This document shows, piece after piece, positions 28,166 through 38,080 of a stretch of 64,000 nt of DNA (position 1 is its first letter; every line of letters begins with the position of its first letter). A model generated the notes under the pieces. That model saw only the letters and a program-made list of their open reading frames with translations. It was not told the DNA's origin and searched no databases. Position numbers and translations under genes: made by a program. The stretch covers positions 532,479 to 596,478 of the forward strand of contig NZ_SSOM01000073.1 of NCBI RefSeq assembly GCF_029871235.1, read 5' to 3'. Source of the stretch: Pseudomonas sp. BN411 (GTDB lineage: Bacteria; Pseudomonadota; Gammaproteobacteria; Pseudomonadales; Pseudomonadaceae).

Positions 28166-29560
28166 ATGAACGAAATCACCGCCCCGGAACAGTTCGACCT
28201 GCAAACTGCCGCCCTCAAGGTGCCGCCGCACTCCATCGAGGCCGAGCAGGCCGTCCTCGGGGGCCTGATGCTGGACAACAATGCCTGGGAGCGCGTGCTC
28301 GACCAGGTGTCCGACGGCGACTTCTATCGTCATGACCATCGGCTGATCTTCCGCGCCATCTTCAAGCTGGCCGAGCGCAACTCGCCATTCGACGTGGTGA
28401 CCCTGTCCGAGCAACTGGACAAGGAAGGGCAACTGCCCCAGGTGGGCGGCCTGGCCTACCTCGGTGAATTGGCGAAGAACACACCGTCGGTGGCGAACAT
28501 CAAGGCCTACGCGCAGATCATTCGCGAGCGCGCCACCCTGCGCCAGCTGATCGGCATCAGCACCGAAATCGCCGACAGCGCCTACGCGCCCCAGGGACGG
28601 ACTGGAGCAGAGATTCTCGACGAGGCCGAGCGCCTGATCTTCCAGATCGCCGAGGCGCGGCCGAAGACCGGCGGCCCGGTGGGGATCAATGACATCCTGG
28701 TCAAGGCCATCGACCGCATCGACGAGCTGTTCAACAACGGCGATGCCATTACCGGCCTGTCCACCGGTTTCAACGACCTGGACAACCTGACCAGCGGCCT
28801 GCAGCCGGCCGACATGATCATCGTTGCCGGCCGTCCGTCCATGGGTAAGACCACTTTCGCCATGAACCTGGTGGAAAACGCCCTGATGCGCAGCGACAAG
28901 GCGATCCTGGTGTATTCCCTGGAGATGCCCTCCGAATCCATCGTGATTCGTATGCTCGCGTCCCTCGGTCGCATCGACCAGACCAAGGTCCGCGCCGGCC
29001 GCCTGGACGACGACGATTGGCCGCGCCTGACGTCCGCAGTCAACCTGCTCAATGACCGCAAGCTGTTCATCGATGACACCGCCGGCATCTCGCCCTCCGA
29101 GATGCGCGCCCGTACCCGCCGCCTGGCGCGAGAGCACGGCGAGATCGGCCTGATCATGGTCGACTACCTGCAGCTGATGCAGATTCCCGGTTCCAGCGGC
29201 GATAGCCGGGTGAACGAGATCTCCGAGATTTCGCGCTCGCTCAAGGCCCTGGCCAAGGAGTTCAACTGCCCGGTGATCGCCTTGTCCCAGCTGAACCGGG
29301 GCCTCGAACAGCGCCCGAACAAACGCCCGATCAACTCCGACCTTCGCGAATCCGGGGCGATCGAGCAGGACGCCGACATCATCCTGTTCGTGTACCGCGA
29401 TGAGGTGTACCACCCCGAGACCGAGTTCAAGGGCGTGGCCGAAATCATCATCGGCAAGCAACGTAACGGTCCGCTGGGCACCGCGCGGCTGGCCTTCCTC
29501 GGCAAGTACTCGCGTTTCGAGAACCTCGCGCCAGGCGCCTACCAGTTCGACGACGAGTAA
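28166..29560 (+). CDS. dnaB: Replicative DNA helicase DnaB
   Basis: 464 residues from MNEITAPEQFDLQTAAL. The N-terminal domain ('VPPHSIEAEQAVLGGLMLDN') binds primase. The RecA-like C-terminal domain has the Walker A 'GRPSMGKTTFAMN', 'LVYSLEMPSESI', the Walker B region 'IMVDYLQLMQ' and the 'LSQLNRGLEQRPNKRP' arginine-containing segment. No intein is present. The start at 28166 is chosen over an ATG at 28127 that lies in the hairpin. Confidence 0.98.
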   Translation: MNEITAPEQFDLQTAALKVPPHSIEAEQAVLGGLMLDNNAWERVLDQVSDGDFYRHDHRLIFRAIFKLAERNSPFDVVTLSEQLDKEGQLPQVGGLAYLGELAKNTPSVANIKAYAQIIRERATLRQLIGISTEIADSAYAPQGRTGAEILDEAERLIFQIAEARPKTGGPVGINDILVKAIDRIDELFNNGDAITGLSTGFNDLDNLTSGLQPADMIIVAGRPSMGKTTFAMNLVENALMRSDKAILVYSLEMPSESIVIRMLASLGRIDQTKVRAGRLDDDDWPRLTSAVNLLNDRKLFIDDTAGISPSEMRARTRRLAREHGEIGLIMVDYLQLMQIPGSSGDSRVNEISEISRSLKALAKEFNCPVIALSQLNRGLEQRPNKRPINSDLRESGAIEQDADIILFVYRDEVYHPETEFKGVAEIIIGKQRNGPLGTARLAFLGKYSRFENLAPGAYQFDDE

Positions 29561-29653
29561 CGGGCAGTCCGCGCGCCCAGTCGCGCTGGATCAATGAATA
29601 CGGGCGACCAGGCGGTATGATGGGCGCCCGTTTTCGTTCATGAGCCTGCCTCA

Positions 29654-30730
29654 ATGCGCCCACTGATCGCCGCTGTCGACCTCTCCGCCATCCGCCACAA
29701 CTACGCCGTCGCCAAGCGCTGCGCGCCGGGCCGGCAGGCCTTTGCGGTGGTCAAGGCGAATGCCTATGGCCATGGGGTGCGCGAGGTGGTTGCCAGCCTG
29801 CGTGGCGAGGCCGATGGCTTTGCCGTGGCCTGCCTGGAGGAGGCCGCTGAAGTGCGGGCCCTCGATGATGAGGCGCGTGTTCTGCTGCTGGAGGGCTGCT
29901 TCGAACCTGCCGAGTACCAACTGGCCGCCCAACTCGGCCTGGACCTGGTGGTTCAGGGCGTGGAACAGGCTGAAGCGCTGCTCGCCGCGCCGCTGGTACG
30001 CCCGCTCAACGTCTGGCTCAAGCTGGATTCCGGCATGCACCGCCTGGGATTCTCCCCTGAGGCACTGCGCCACTGGCATGCCCGCCTGCGTGGCGCAGCC
30101 CAGGTTGCCGAGCTCAACCTGATCAGCCATTTCGCCTGCGCCGACTTGCGTGGCCACACCCTGAACGAGGTGCAGCTGGAGGCCTTCCTCGACCTGCTGG
30201 AGCTCGACTTCGACCAGCGCAGCCTGGCCAACTCCGCCGCGATCCTGACCATGCCCGCCTCCCATATGGACTGGCTACGTCCCGGCATCATGCTCTACGG
30301 TGCGACACCACTTGCCGACCTCGGCGCCGCCGAGTTGGGCCTGAAGCCGGCCATGACCCTCAGCGCGCAACTGATCGCCGTGCGCGAGATCGCGGCGGGT
30401 GAAAGCGTTGGCTACGGCGCGACCTGGGAAGCCACCCGGCCGTCACGTATCGGGACCGTGAGCTGCGGCTACGCCGACGGTTATCCGCGCCACGCACCCA
30501 GCGGCACTCCGGTCGTGGTCAACGGCCAGCGTGTGCCGCTCGCGGGGCGGGTATCCATGGACATGCTCGCCGTGGACCTCAGTGACTTGCCGGACGCCCG
30601 GGTCGGCGATCCGGTTGAACTCTGGGGTGCCCAGCTTCCGGTGGATGAACTGGCCCAGGCCTGCGGCACCATTGGCTACGAATTGCTGACCAAGGTCACC
30701 ACGCGGGTGCCGAGGCGCTATCTCGCCTGA
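29654..30730 (+). CDS. alr: Alanine racemase
   Basis: 358 residues. The PLP lysine is K34 in 'AVVKANAYGHG'; 'VWLKLDSGMHRLGF', 'RPGIMLYGATP', 'SVGYGATWEATRPSRI' (with the catalytic Tyr region 'CGYADGYPR') and 'GRVSMDMLAVDLSDL' are family motifs. It makes D-alanine for peptidoglycan. The position after dnaB is conserved. A -10-like TATGAT lies at 29616-29621. It is convergent with the diguanylate cyclase gene, with a 68-bp gap. Confidence 0.96.
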   Translation: MRPLIAAVDLSAIRHNYAVAKRCAPGRQAFAVVKANAYGHGVREVVASLRGEADGFAVACLEEAAEVRALDDEARVLLLEGCFEPAEYQLAAQLGLDLVVQGVEQAEALLAAPLVRPLNVWLKLDSGMHRLGFSPEALRHWHARLRGAAQVAELNLISHFACADLRGHTLNEVQLEAFLDLLELDFDQRSLANSAAILTMPASHMDWLRPGIMLYGATPLADLGAAELGLKPAMTLSAQLIAVREIAAGESVGYGATWEATRPSRIGTVSCGYADGYPRHAPSGTPVVVNGQRVPLAGRVSMDMLAVDLSDLPDARVGDPVELWGAQLPVDELAQACGTIGYELLTKVTTRVPRRYLA

Positions 30731-30798
30731 GTGGCGTGTAGAGGGTAGGTGCGCCGCGCGCACCAATGATTCCTGCCTGCGGTCAGCCAGGCGGCCTC

Positions 30799-32706
30799 TT
30801 AAAGCAATCCGCTGCGGATCTTCAGCACATCCAGCTGCAGGCTGGCCTCATCCGACAGCTCGCCGTCCTCGCCGAACAACACCATGCCCGAGCGACCCCG
30901 GGCCTTGACCTTGTACAGGGCCTGGTCGGCGGTCTGGTAGAGCCCGGAGAAGTGCCGGGCATGCTGCGGGAACAGGGCGATGCCGATGCTGATGCTTACC
31001 GTCAGCTGTTCCGCGCCGTAGCACATGGGAACGGCCAGCTCTTCCAGCAGGCGCCGGGCCAGGTCGCACGCCTCGGCCTCGGCATCCGCTCCACCGATCA
31101 GCACGGCGAACTCGTCACCGCCCAGGCGCGCCACCGCATCGCCGCCACGCACATGCTGGCGCAGGCGCCGGCCTATGGTGCGTAGCATTTCGTCGCCAGC
31201 GTCATGGCCAAAGCGGTCGTTGATCGGCTTGAAGTGGTCGAGGTCGATCAGCATCAGCGCTAGCGGTTCCTCGTGTCGCTTGGCGTTGGCCAGCGCCGAA
31301 TCAGTGCGTTCGATCAGGTAGCGGCGATTCGGCAGTTCGGTCAGCGCATCGTGGAAGGCAGCGTGTTCCAGCTCCCGTTCGCGCTCGCAGAGGCGCAGGT
31401 TGGCGGCGGCCAGTTCGGCGGTCCGGGCGACGACGGCGGCCTGCAGTTCATCGGCGCTGGCCTGCATCTGCGCGAGGCGGGCCGCCTTCTCACGGTCGGC
31501 CTGCACCAGGGCGGCGGCGCGCTCCTGCTTGAGCATCTGGATGCGGTAGGCAAGGGCGAAGGAGAACAGGATCGACTCCGCCGCGATGGCAACGGGGAAC
31601 ATGTAGGCGGTGAAGTTGATCGGCTGGATCAGGCCGGCGGCGCGCATCACCAGCACCGCAGTGCTGACCAGCACGGTGCCGTAGCCGATCAGGTAGAAGC
31701 GCGCTGGAATGAAGCCCTGGCGCCAGCGGATCACCGCGCTGATCAGTGCAGTGGGTACGGTCACGATCGGCGTAACGGCGATCAGGACGGCGCCCTCGGC
31801 GCGATAACCGAAGAAATTGATCAGGATGGCGACGGCGTAGAGCACGCAGGCCACGTTGAACAGGCGGTCGGACCAGCGCAGGCCGCGCTTGGTGTAGAGC
31901 AGCTCCTGGGTGAAGCGCATGACGAAAATGCCCCAGAGCGAGGGCAGGGTGATGCGGTCCAGCCACGCCGGTACCGGGGCGTCGGGCCAGAAGTACTGGA
32001 AGCCGTGCCCGGTCATGCTGAGGATGAACACCAGTGCCGAGGACGTGGCCAGCACGTACCAGAGGTAGGCCTTGTCGCGCAGCGCCACGAGGATGAACAG
32101 GTTGTAGAGGAACAGCGCCAGGATCACCCCGTAGACCAGGCCGAAACCGAGGTTCTCGGTGGACTTCAGCTCCTTCAGGTCATCCAGTTGCCACACCTTC
32201 AGGGGGAAGGAGTTGCCCGCCGGGTCATAGCTGCGCAAGTACAGGGTGAGGGGCTCAGCGCCGATTTCCGGCAGCTTGAACAGCATGCGCCGGTAGGAAT
32301 AGTCGCGGGTTTCGGCAAACGGCAGGGCTTCGCTGCTTTCCCGCCGGCTCCAGCCGCCCTGGCTATCCGGCAGGAACAGGCTGACGCGATAGACGGTGAT
32401 ACCGGAGTTCTCCAGCCACCATTGCTGCGGGGCGTCGCCGCTGCGGCTGAGCTGCACCCGCACCCACCACACGCTGCGGCTCTGACCGACGGTGGCGCGG
32501 CCGTTGGCGGGGGTGAAGCGCTGTTGCACCTCCGGCCTGGCCATGTCCTGGATGTCCAGCGTGCCGTCCGGGTCTTCCAGCAGGTCGATCGCTCCATTGA
32601 GCGTCGCACCGCTGCTTTGCTGCGTCAGTTCGAAGGCTGCCTGGGCCGGCACGGTCAGGCCCAGCCAGCACAAGAGCAGGAAGAGGGTAAGGATCGGACG
32701 TCGCAC
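30799..32706 (-). CDS. Membrane 7TM-DISM diguanylate cyclase
   Basis: 635 residues from a GTG with AAGGAG 8 bp upstream. Order: signal peptide (MRRPILTLFLLLCWLGLTVP), periplasmic 7TMR-DISMED2 domain (about 30-170, 'VWWVRVQLSRSG', 'LYLRSYDPAGNSFPLKVW'), seven membrane helices (about 185-385), a short coiled coil (QADREKAARLAQMQASADEL) and a GGDEF domain with the intact 'RLGGDEFAVLIG'. An RxxD inhibitory site lies five residues before GGDEF (RGGD-AVARL). It should make c-di-GMP in response to an extracellular signal. By synteny it corresponds to PA4929, which I recall as NicD, a dispersion-related cyclase; that equivalence is an inference. Confidence 0.92.
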   Translation of the reverse strand: MRRPILTLFLLLCWLGLTVPAQAAFELTQQSSGATLNGAIDLLEDPDGTLDIQDMARPEVQQRFTPANGRATVGQSRSVWWVRVQLSRSGDAPQQWWLENSGITVYRVSLFLPDSQGGWSRRESSEALPFAETRDYSYRRMLFKLPEIGAEPLTLYLRSYDPAGNSFPLKVWQLDDLKELKSTENLGFGLVYGVILALFLYNLFILVALRDKAYLWYVLATSSALVFILSMTGHGFQYFWPDAPVPAWLDRITLPSLWGIFVMRFTQELLYTKRGLRWSDRLFNVACVLYAVAILINFFGYRAEGAVLIAVTPIVTVPTALISAVIRWRQGFIPARFYLIGYGTVLVSTAVLVMRAAGLIQPINFTAYMFPVAIAAESILFSFALAYRIQMLKQERAAALVQADREKAARLAQMQASADELQAAVVARTAELAAANLRLCERERELEHAAFHDALTELPNRRYLIERTDSALANAKRHEEPLALMLIDLDHFKPINDRFGHDAGDEMLRTIGRRLRQHVRGGDAVARLGGDEFAVLIGGADAEAEACDLARRLLEELAVPMCYGAEQLTVSISIGIALFPQHARHFSGLYQTADQALYKVKARGRSGMVLFGEDGELSDEASLQLDVLKIRSGLL

Positions 32707-32873
32707 CGCACACGCTCCTTGTAAGTTATTTACTACTGCGGCCTGGCGGTTTGTAGGTCGGCAAAAGTATAGCGACCCGGAGTATTTGTGATCACGTTGT
32801 ACGCTATTTCCTACAGCCTTGCATTCAGCCCCTGAAGAAACCGAGTGTCAGCGTCGGATTTGCTCAAAATTTG

Positions 32874-32882
32874 TGCTATATT
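32874..32882 (+). promoter_or_regulatory. Extended -10 promoter for ygiQ
   Basis: TGCTATATT (TG-n-TATATT) lies about 36 bp before the ygiQ ATG, with no clear -35. Extended -10 promoters can act without one. The rest of the 211-bp divergent gap to the diguanylate cyclase shows no other recognisable signal. Confidence 0.5.
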
Positions 32883-32917
32883 CCGCGCCCCGTAAAAAAG
32901 CCCGCTGGTCAAAAAAT

Positions 32918-35212
32918 ATGCAAGCTGCGAAGCCGCTGTTCGACTATCCGAAGTACTGGGCCGAGTGTTTCGGTCCCGCACCCTTCCTGCCGATGAGCCG
33001 GGAAGAGATGGATCAGCTCGGCTGGGACTCCTGCGACATCATCATCGTGACCGGCGATGCCTACGTCGACCACCCGTCCTTCGGCATGGCCATCATCGGC
33101 CGCCTGCTGGAAGCCCAGGGCTTCCGCGTGGGCATCATTGCCCAGCCGGACTGGCGCTCGAAAGACGACTTCATGAAGCTCGGCGAGCCGAATCTGTTCT
33201 TCGGCGTCGCAGCGGGCAACATGGATTCCATGATCAACCGCTACACCGCGGACAAGAAGATCCGTTCCGACGACGCCTACACCCCCGGCGGCGTCGCCGG
33301 CAAGCGCCCGGACCGCGCCAGCCTGGTCTACAGCCAGCGCTGCAAGGAAGCCTACACCCACGTGCCGGTGGTACTGGGCGGCATCGAGGCCTCCCTGCGC
33401 CGTATCGCCCACTACGACTACTGGCAGGACAAGGTGCGCCGCTCCATCCTCATGGACGCCACCGCCGACATCCTCCTCTACGGCAACGCCGAGCGGGCCG
33501 TGGTCGAGATCGCCCAGCGCCTGTCCTGGGGCGAATCCATCGAAAACATCACCGATGTGCGTGGCACCGCCTTCATTCGCCGTGACACCCCAGCGGACTG
33601 GTTCGAGATCGACTCCACCCGGATTGACCGCCCGGGCCATGTCGACAAGATCATCAACCCCTACGTCAACACCCAGGACACCGCCGCCTGTGCCATCGAG
33701 CAGGAGAAGGGCCCGGTCGACGATCCGGAAGAGGCCAAGGTGGTGCAGTTGCTGCCCAACCCGCGCCTGACCCGCGACAAGACCGTGATCCGCCTGCCGT
33801 CGTTCGAGAAGGTGCGCAACGACCCGGTGCTCTATGCCCACGCCAACCGCGTGCTGCACCTGGAGACCAACCCCGGCAACGCCCGTGCGCTGGTGCAGCG
33901 TCATGGCGATGTGGACGTGTGGTTCAACGCGCCGCCCATCCCGATGACCACCGAAGAGATGGACTACGTCTTCGGCATGCCCTACGCCCGCGTTCCGCAC
34001 CCCGCGTACGGCAAGGAAAAAATCCCGGCCTACGAGATGATTCGCTTCTCGGTGAACATCATGCGTGGCTGCTTCGGCGGCTGTACCTTCTGCTCCATCA
34101 CCGAGCACGAAGGGCGGATCATCCAGAACCGCTCGCATGATTCGATCATTCGTGAGATCGAAGAGATGCGCGACAAGGTTCCGGGCTTCACTGGTGTGGT
34201 CTCGGACCTCGGCGGGCCGACCGCGAACATGTACCGGATCGCCTGCAAGGACCCGGAGATCGAGAAGCACTGCCGCAAGCCGTCCTGCGTGTTCCCGGGC
34301 ATCTGCGAAAACCTCAACACCGACCACAGCTCGCTTATCGAGCTGTATCGCAAGGCGCGCGCCCTGCCGGGTGTGAAGAAGATCCTCATCGCCTCGGGTC
34401 TGCGCTACGACCTCGCGGTGGAGTCGCCGGAATACGTCAAGGAACTGGTCACCCACCATGTCGGCGGCTACCTGAAGATCGCTCCGGAGCACACCGAGCG
34501 CGGTCCGCTGGACAAGATGATGAAGCCGGGGATCGGCTCCTACGACCGCTTCAAGCAGATGTTCGAGAAGTTCTCGAAGGAAGCGGGCAAGGAGCAGTAC
34601 CTCATCCCGTACTTCATTGCCGCGCACCCCGGCACCACGGACGAGGACATGATGAACCTCGCCCTCTGGCTCAAGCGCAATGGCTTCCGCGCGGACCAGG
34701 TGCAGGCCTTCTACCCGTCGCCCATGGCCAGCGCCACCGCCATGTACCACTCGGGCAAGAATCCACTGCGCAAGGTCACCTACAAGAGCGACGGGGTGAC
34801 GATCGTCAAGAGCGAGGAACAGCGTCGTCTGCACAAGGCCTTCCTGCGCTACCACGATCCGAAGGGCTGGCCGATGCTGCGCGCCGCACTGGAGCGCATG
34901 GGCCGCGCTGACTTGATAGGCAACGGCAAGCACCACCTGATTCCGACCTACCAGCCTGCCAGTGACGAGTACCACAGCGCCCGTCGCAAGAACTCCACCC
35001 CGGCCGGCAGCAAGAAGGTCGGCGCCGCCGGCAAGATGCTCACCCAGCACACCGGCCTGCCGCCCCGCGCCAGCGACGGCAGCAAGCCTTGGGACAAGCG
35101 CGAACAGGCCAAGGCCGCCGCTTTCGCCCGCAAGCAGGCCGAGAACAAGGCCGCAGCGTCGGAGAAGGGGGGCAAGAAGAAGCCCGCCAAGCGGCCCGTC
35201 GCGCCGCGCTGA
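32918..35212 (+). CDS. ygiQ: YgiQ family radical SAM protein
   Basis: 764 residues. The N-terminal UPF0313 domain ('[21 protein letters not shown]') and '[22 protein letters not shown]' precede the radical SAM core with CxxxCxxC in '[18 protein letters not shown]'. A basic C-terminal tail (about 690-764) is Lys/Ala-rich. The substrate of YgiQ is unknown. The ATG at 32918 ([10 protein letters not shown]) is preferred over an upstream in-frame ATG because the added 33 residues overlap the promoter and are not conserved in character. Confidence 0.93.
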   Translation: MQAAKPLFDYPKYWAECFGPAPFLPMSREEMDQLGWDSCDIIIVTGDAYVDHPSFGMAIIGRLLEAQGFRVGIIAQPDWRSKDDFMKLGEPNLFFGVAAGNMDSMINRYTADKKIRSDDAYTPGGVAGKRPDRASLVYSQRCKEAYTHVPVVLGGIEASLRRIAHYDYWQDKVRRSILMDATADILLYGNAERAVVEIAQRLSWGESIENITDVRGTAFIRRDTPADWFEIDSTRIDRPGHVDKIINPYVNTQDTAACAIEQEKGPVDDPEEAKVVQLLPNPRLTRDKTVIRLPSFEKVRNDPVLYAHANRVLHLETNPGNARALVQRHGDVDVWFNAPPIPMTTEEMDYVFGMPYARVPHPAYGKEKIPAYEMIRFSVNIMRGCFGGCTFCSITEHEGRIIQNRSHDSIIREIEEMRDKVPGFTGVVSDLGGPTANMYRIACKDPEIEKHCRKPSCVFPGICENLNTDHSSLIELYRKARALPGVKKILIASGLRYDLAVESPEYVKELVTHHVGGYLKIAPEHTERGPLDKMMKPGIGSYDRFKQMFEKFSKEAGKEQYLIPYFIAAHPGTTDEDMMNLALWLKRNGFRADQVQAFYPSPMASATAMYHSGKNPLRKVTYKSDGVTIVKSEEQRRLHKAFLRYHDPKGWPMLRAALERMGRADLIGNGKHHLIPTYQPASDEYHSARRKNSTPAGSKKVGAAGKMLTQHTGLPPRASDGSKPWDKREQAKAAAFARKQAENKAAASEKGGKKKPAKRPVAPR

Positions 35213-35214
35213 TA

Positions 35215-35242
35215 AAAACGCCAGCCTTCGGGCTGGCGTTTT
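35215..35242 (+). terminator. Terminator after ygiQ
   Basis: AAAACGCCAGCC-TTCG-GGCTGGCGTTTT: a UUCG-type tetraloop, GC-rich stem and T4, immediately after the stop codon. Confidence 0.9.
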
Positions 35243-35258
35243 CGTATCCGGGCTCTTG

Positions 35259-35295
35259 GTAGGAGCGAGCTCTGCTCGCGATGGCTCGCTCCTAC
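35259..35295. repeat. REP-type palindrome
   Basis: GTAGGAGCGAGC-TCTGCTCGCGATG-GCTCGCTCCTAC: the widespread Pseudomonas 'GTAGGAGCGAGC' REP sequence paired with its inverted copy. Intergenic, just after the ygiQ terminator. Confidence 0.85.
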
Positions 35296-35331
35296 ACTGT
35301 CGTCTGTCGGCTTCTTCCTACAGAATGATGC

Positions 35332-35349
35332 TTGGCACTATAGTGCCAA
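35332..35349. promoter_or_regulatory. Perfect 18-bp palindrome upstream of the beta-helix gene
   Basis: TTGGCACTATAGTGCCAA at 35332-35349 is a perfect inverted repeat that contains a -10-like TATAGT and ends 28 bp before the next ATG. Position and symmetry suggest an operator for a dimeric repressor, or a start-site-overlapping element. No regulator gene is adjacent. Confidence 0.5.
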
Positions 35350-35377
35350 AATTACAAGAAGAACCCGGTACCGCCCC

Positions 35378-36609
<1,232 letters not shown>

Positions 36610-36613
<4 letters not shown>

Positions 36614-37719
36614 GGCTCGCCATCTGCCTGGCGTTCCTGCTGCTGTCTGGTTGTGGCCAGCAGGATGAACCCCTCTATCTGCCAGAGGGCGAGGCCTACC
36701 CGGAAAAGCTCAGCGGCTGGGGCATGCTGCAGCGCGCCGAAGGCCACCTGCGTCCAGTCACAGAAGCCCTGGCCTACGACCTCAATACGCCCCTGTTCAG
36801 CGACTACGCCCACAAGCTGCGCACCGTCTGGATGCCGGCGGGGCGGGCGGCACGCTACGGCGAGGAGCGCTTCGACTTTCCCGTCGGCACCGTGCTGACC
36901 AAGACCTTCTACTACCCGAAGGACGAACAGGGTCGTTTGCTGAAGAACACCACGGATGACCGCGACCCGGCCAAGGGGCTGGACCTCGCGAAGGTGAGGC
37001 TGGTGGAGACCCGCGTGCTGCTGCGCCAGCGGCAGGGCTGGGTGGCGCTGCCCTATGTGTGGGACGAGGCGCAGCAGGAAGCCACCCTGGAATGGACCGG
37101 CGCCAGCGCGGCGTTGGAACTGCAGGACGGGCAGGGCGGCAACCTGGCGGTGGACTACCAGGTGCCCGACGCCAACCAGTGCGCCGGCTGCCACGAGGAG
37201 CGCCATGGCGCAGGCGTGCAGCCGCTGGGACCCAAGGCTCGTCACCTGAACCGTGACCTGGCCTATCCAGACGCTGTGGATAACCAGCTGCAACGCTGGC
37301 AGCGCCAGGGATTGCTGCAAGGACTGCCGGCGCCTGAAGGCATCCCGCGAAACGCCCTGGCCAGTGCCCCGCGCAAGGATGAAAGCCTGGAGCAGCAGGC
37401 GCGCAGTTACCTCGACATCAACTGCTCCCACTGCCACAACCCCAAGGGACCGGCACGCACGTCCGGCCTCTATCTCGATCCGGCCACGCCGCTCGGCATC
37501 CCGTTCGGCTTGTGCAAGCAGCCGGTGGCGGCGGGCAAGGGCTCCGGCGACCGCTTGGTGGATATCCACCCCGGCCAGCCCGACGCGTCCGTGCTGATCT
37601 ACCGCGTGGAAAGCACCGACCCCAGCGTGATGATGCCCGAGCTGGGCCGTTCCACCGCTCACCGCGAAGGGCTGGAGCTATTGACCCGCTGGATTGCTGG
37701 CTTGCCGGACGGGTGCTAG
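36610..37719 (+). CDS. Diheme cytochrome c lipoprotein (SO_2930-like)
   Basis: 369 residues. The signal peptide ends in LLLSGC (Cys15 lipidated). Two c-type heme motifs: CAGCH at residues 191-195 and CSHCH at 272-276; 'MMPELGRS' near residue 340 could give a distal Met. The N-terminal ~170 residues form an unassigned domain with 'YDLNTPLFSDYAHKLRTVWMP'. It matches the TIGR03806 family (SO_2930). The ATGA overlap with the beta-helix gene shows tight coupling, suggesting that the two lipoproteins act together on the outer membrane, probably in an electron-transfer or oxidation reaction. The function is undetermined. Confidence 0.88.
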
Positions 37720-37725
37720 TCCACT

Positions 37726-37823
37726 TGTAGGGGCGAATTCATTCGCCAAGCAGGCCGAAGGTCTGCCCGCCCTTGTTGAAGGGGACAGCTTCGCTGCCCT
37801 TGGCGAATGAATTCGCCCCTACA
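37726..37823. repeat. REPIN, 98 bp
   Basis: TGTAGGGGCGAATTCATTCG at the left end and its inverted copy CGAATGAATTCGCCCCTACA at the right end enclose a ~55-bp centre with two smaller hairpins. The orientation of the centre is opposite to that of the other copies in this window (49124, 50365, 63796). Confidence 0.9.
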
Positions 37824-38026
37824 GAGGTCATTCACCCTTGATAGCCCGTTATACCCAATCGGCCTAACCAGTCCGGTGCGTGTTCCCTTCTCCTTCATCT
37901 TCGACCGCTAGGCTTGAGTCTCACCTGCTGGTCCGCCGCGAACCATTTTTGTGCGGCCGGGTCATCCGGGTGCGAAGGTGGCCCTTTTCCGGTGCTCGGA
38001 AGGGCCGAAATCCGTGGTTCGGGGGC
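37824..38026. other. Intergenic, no gene recognised
   Basis: This is the rest of the 361-bp gap before the transglutaminase operon. I see no plausible ORF with a ribosome site. It would carry any upstream activator sites for the sigma-54 promoter that follows, but no clear dyad is visible. Confidence 0.5.
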
Positions 38027-38042
38027 TGGCACAAGTCTTGCG
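38027..38042 (+). promoter_or_regulatory. Sigma-54 promoter of the transglutaminase/ATP-grasp operon
   Basis: TGGCACAAGTCTTGCG: -24 TGGCAC and -12 TTGC with exact GG-N10-GC spacing; only the last consensus positions differ. Predicted start about 38053, 28 nt before the GTG start codon and upstream of its GAGGCAC ribosome site. Confidence 0.65.
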
Positions 38043-38080
38043 CGACTCCCGTCATCGCCCAGGCTCGCAGGAGGCACGCC

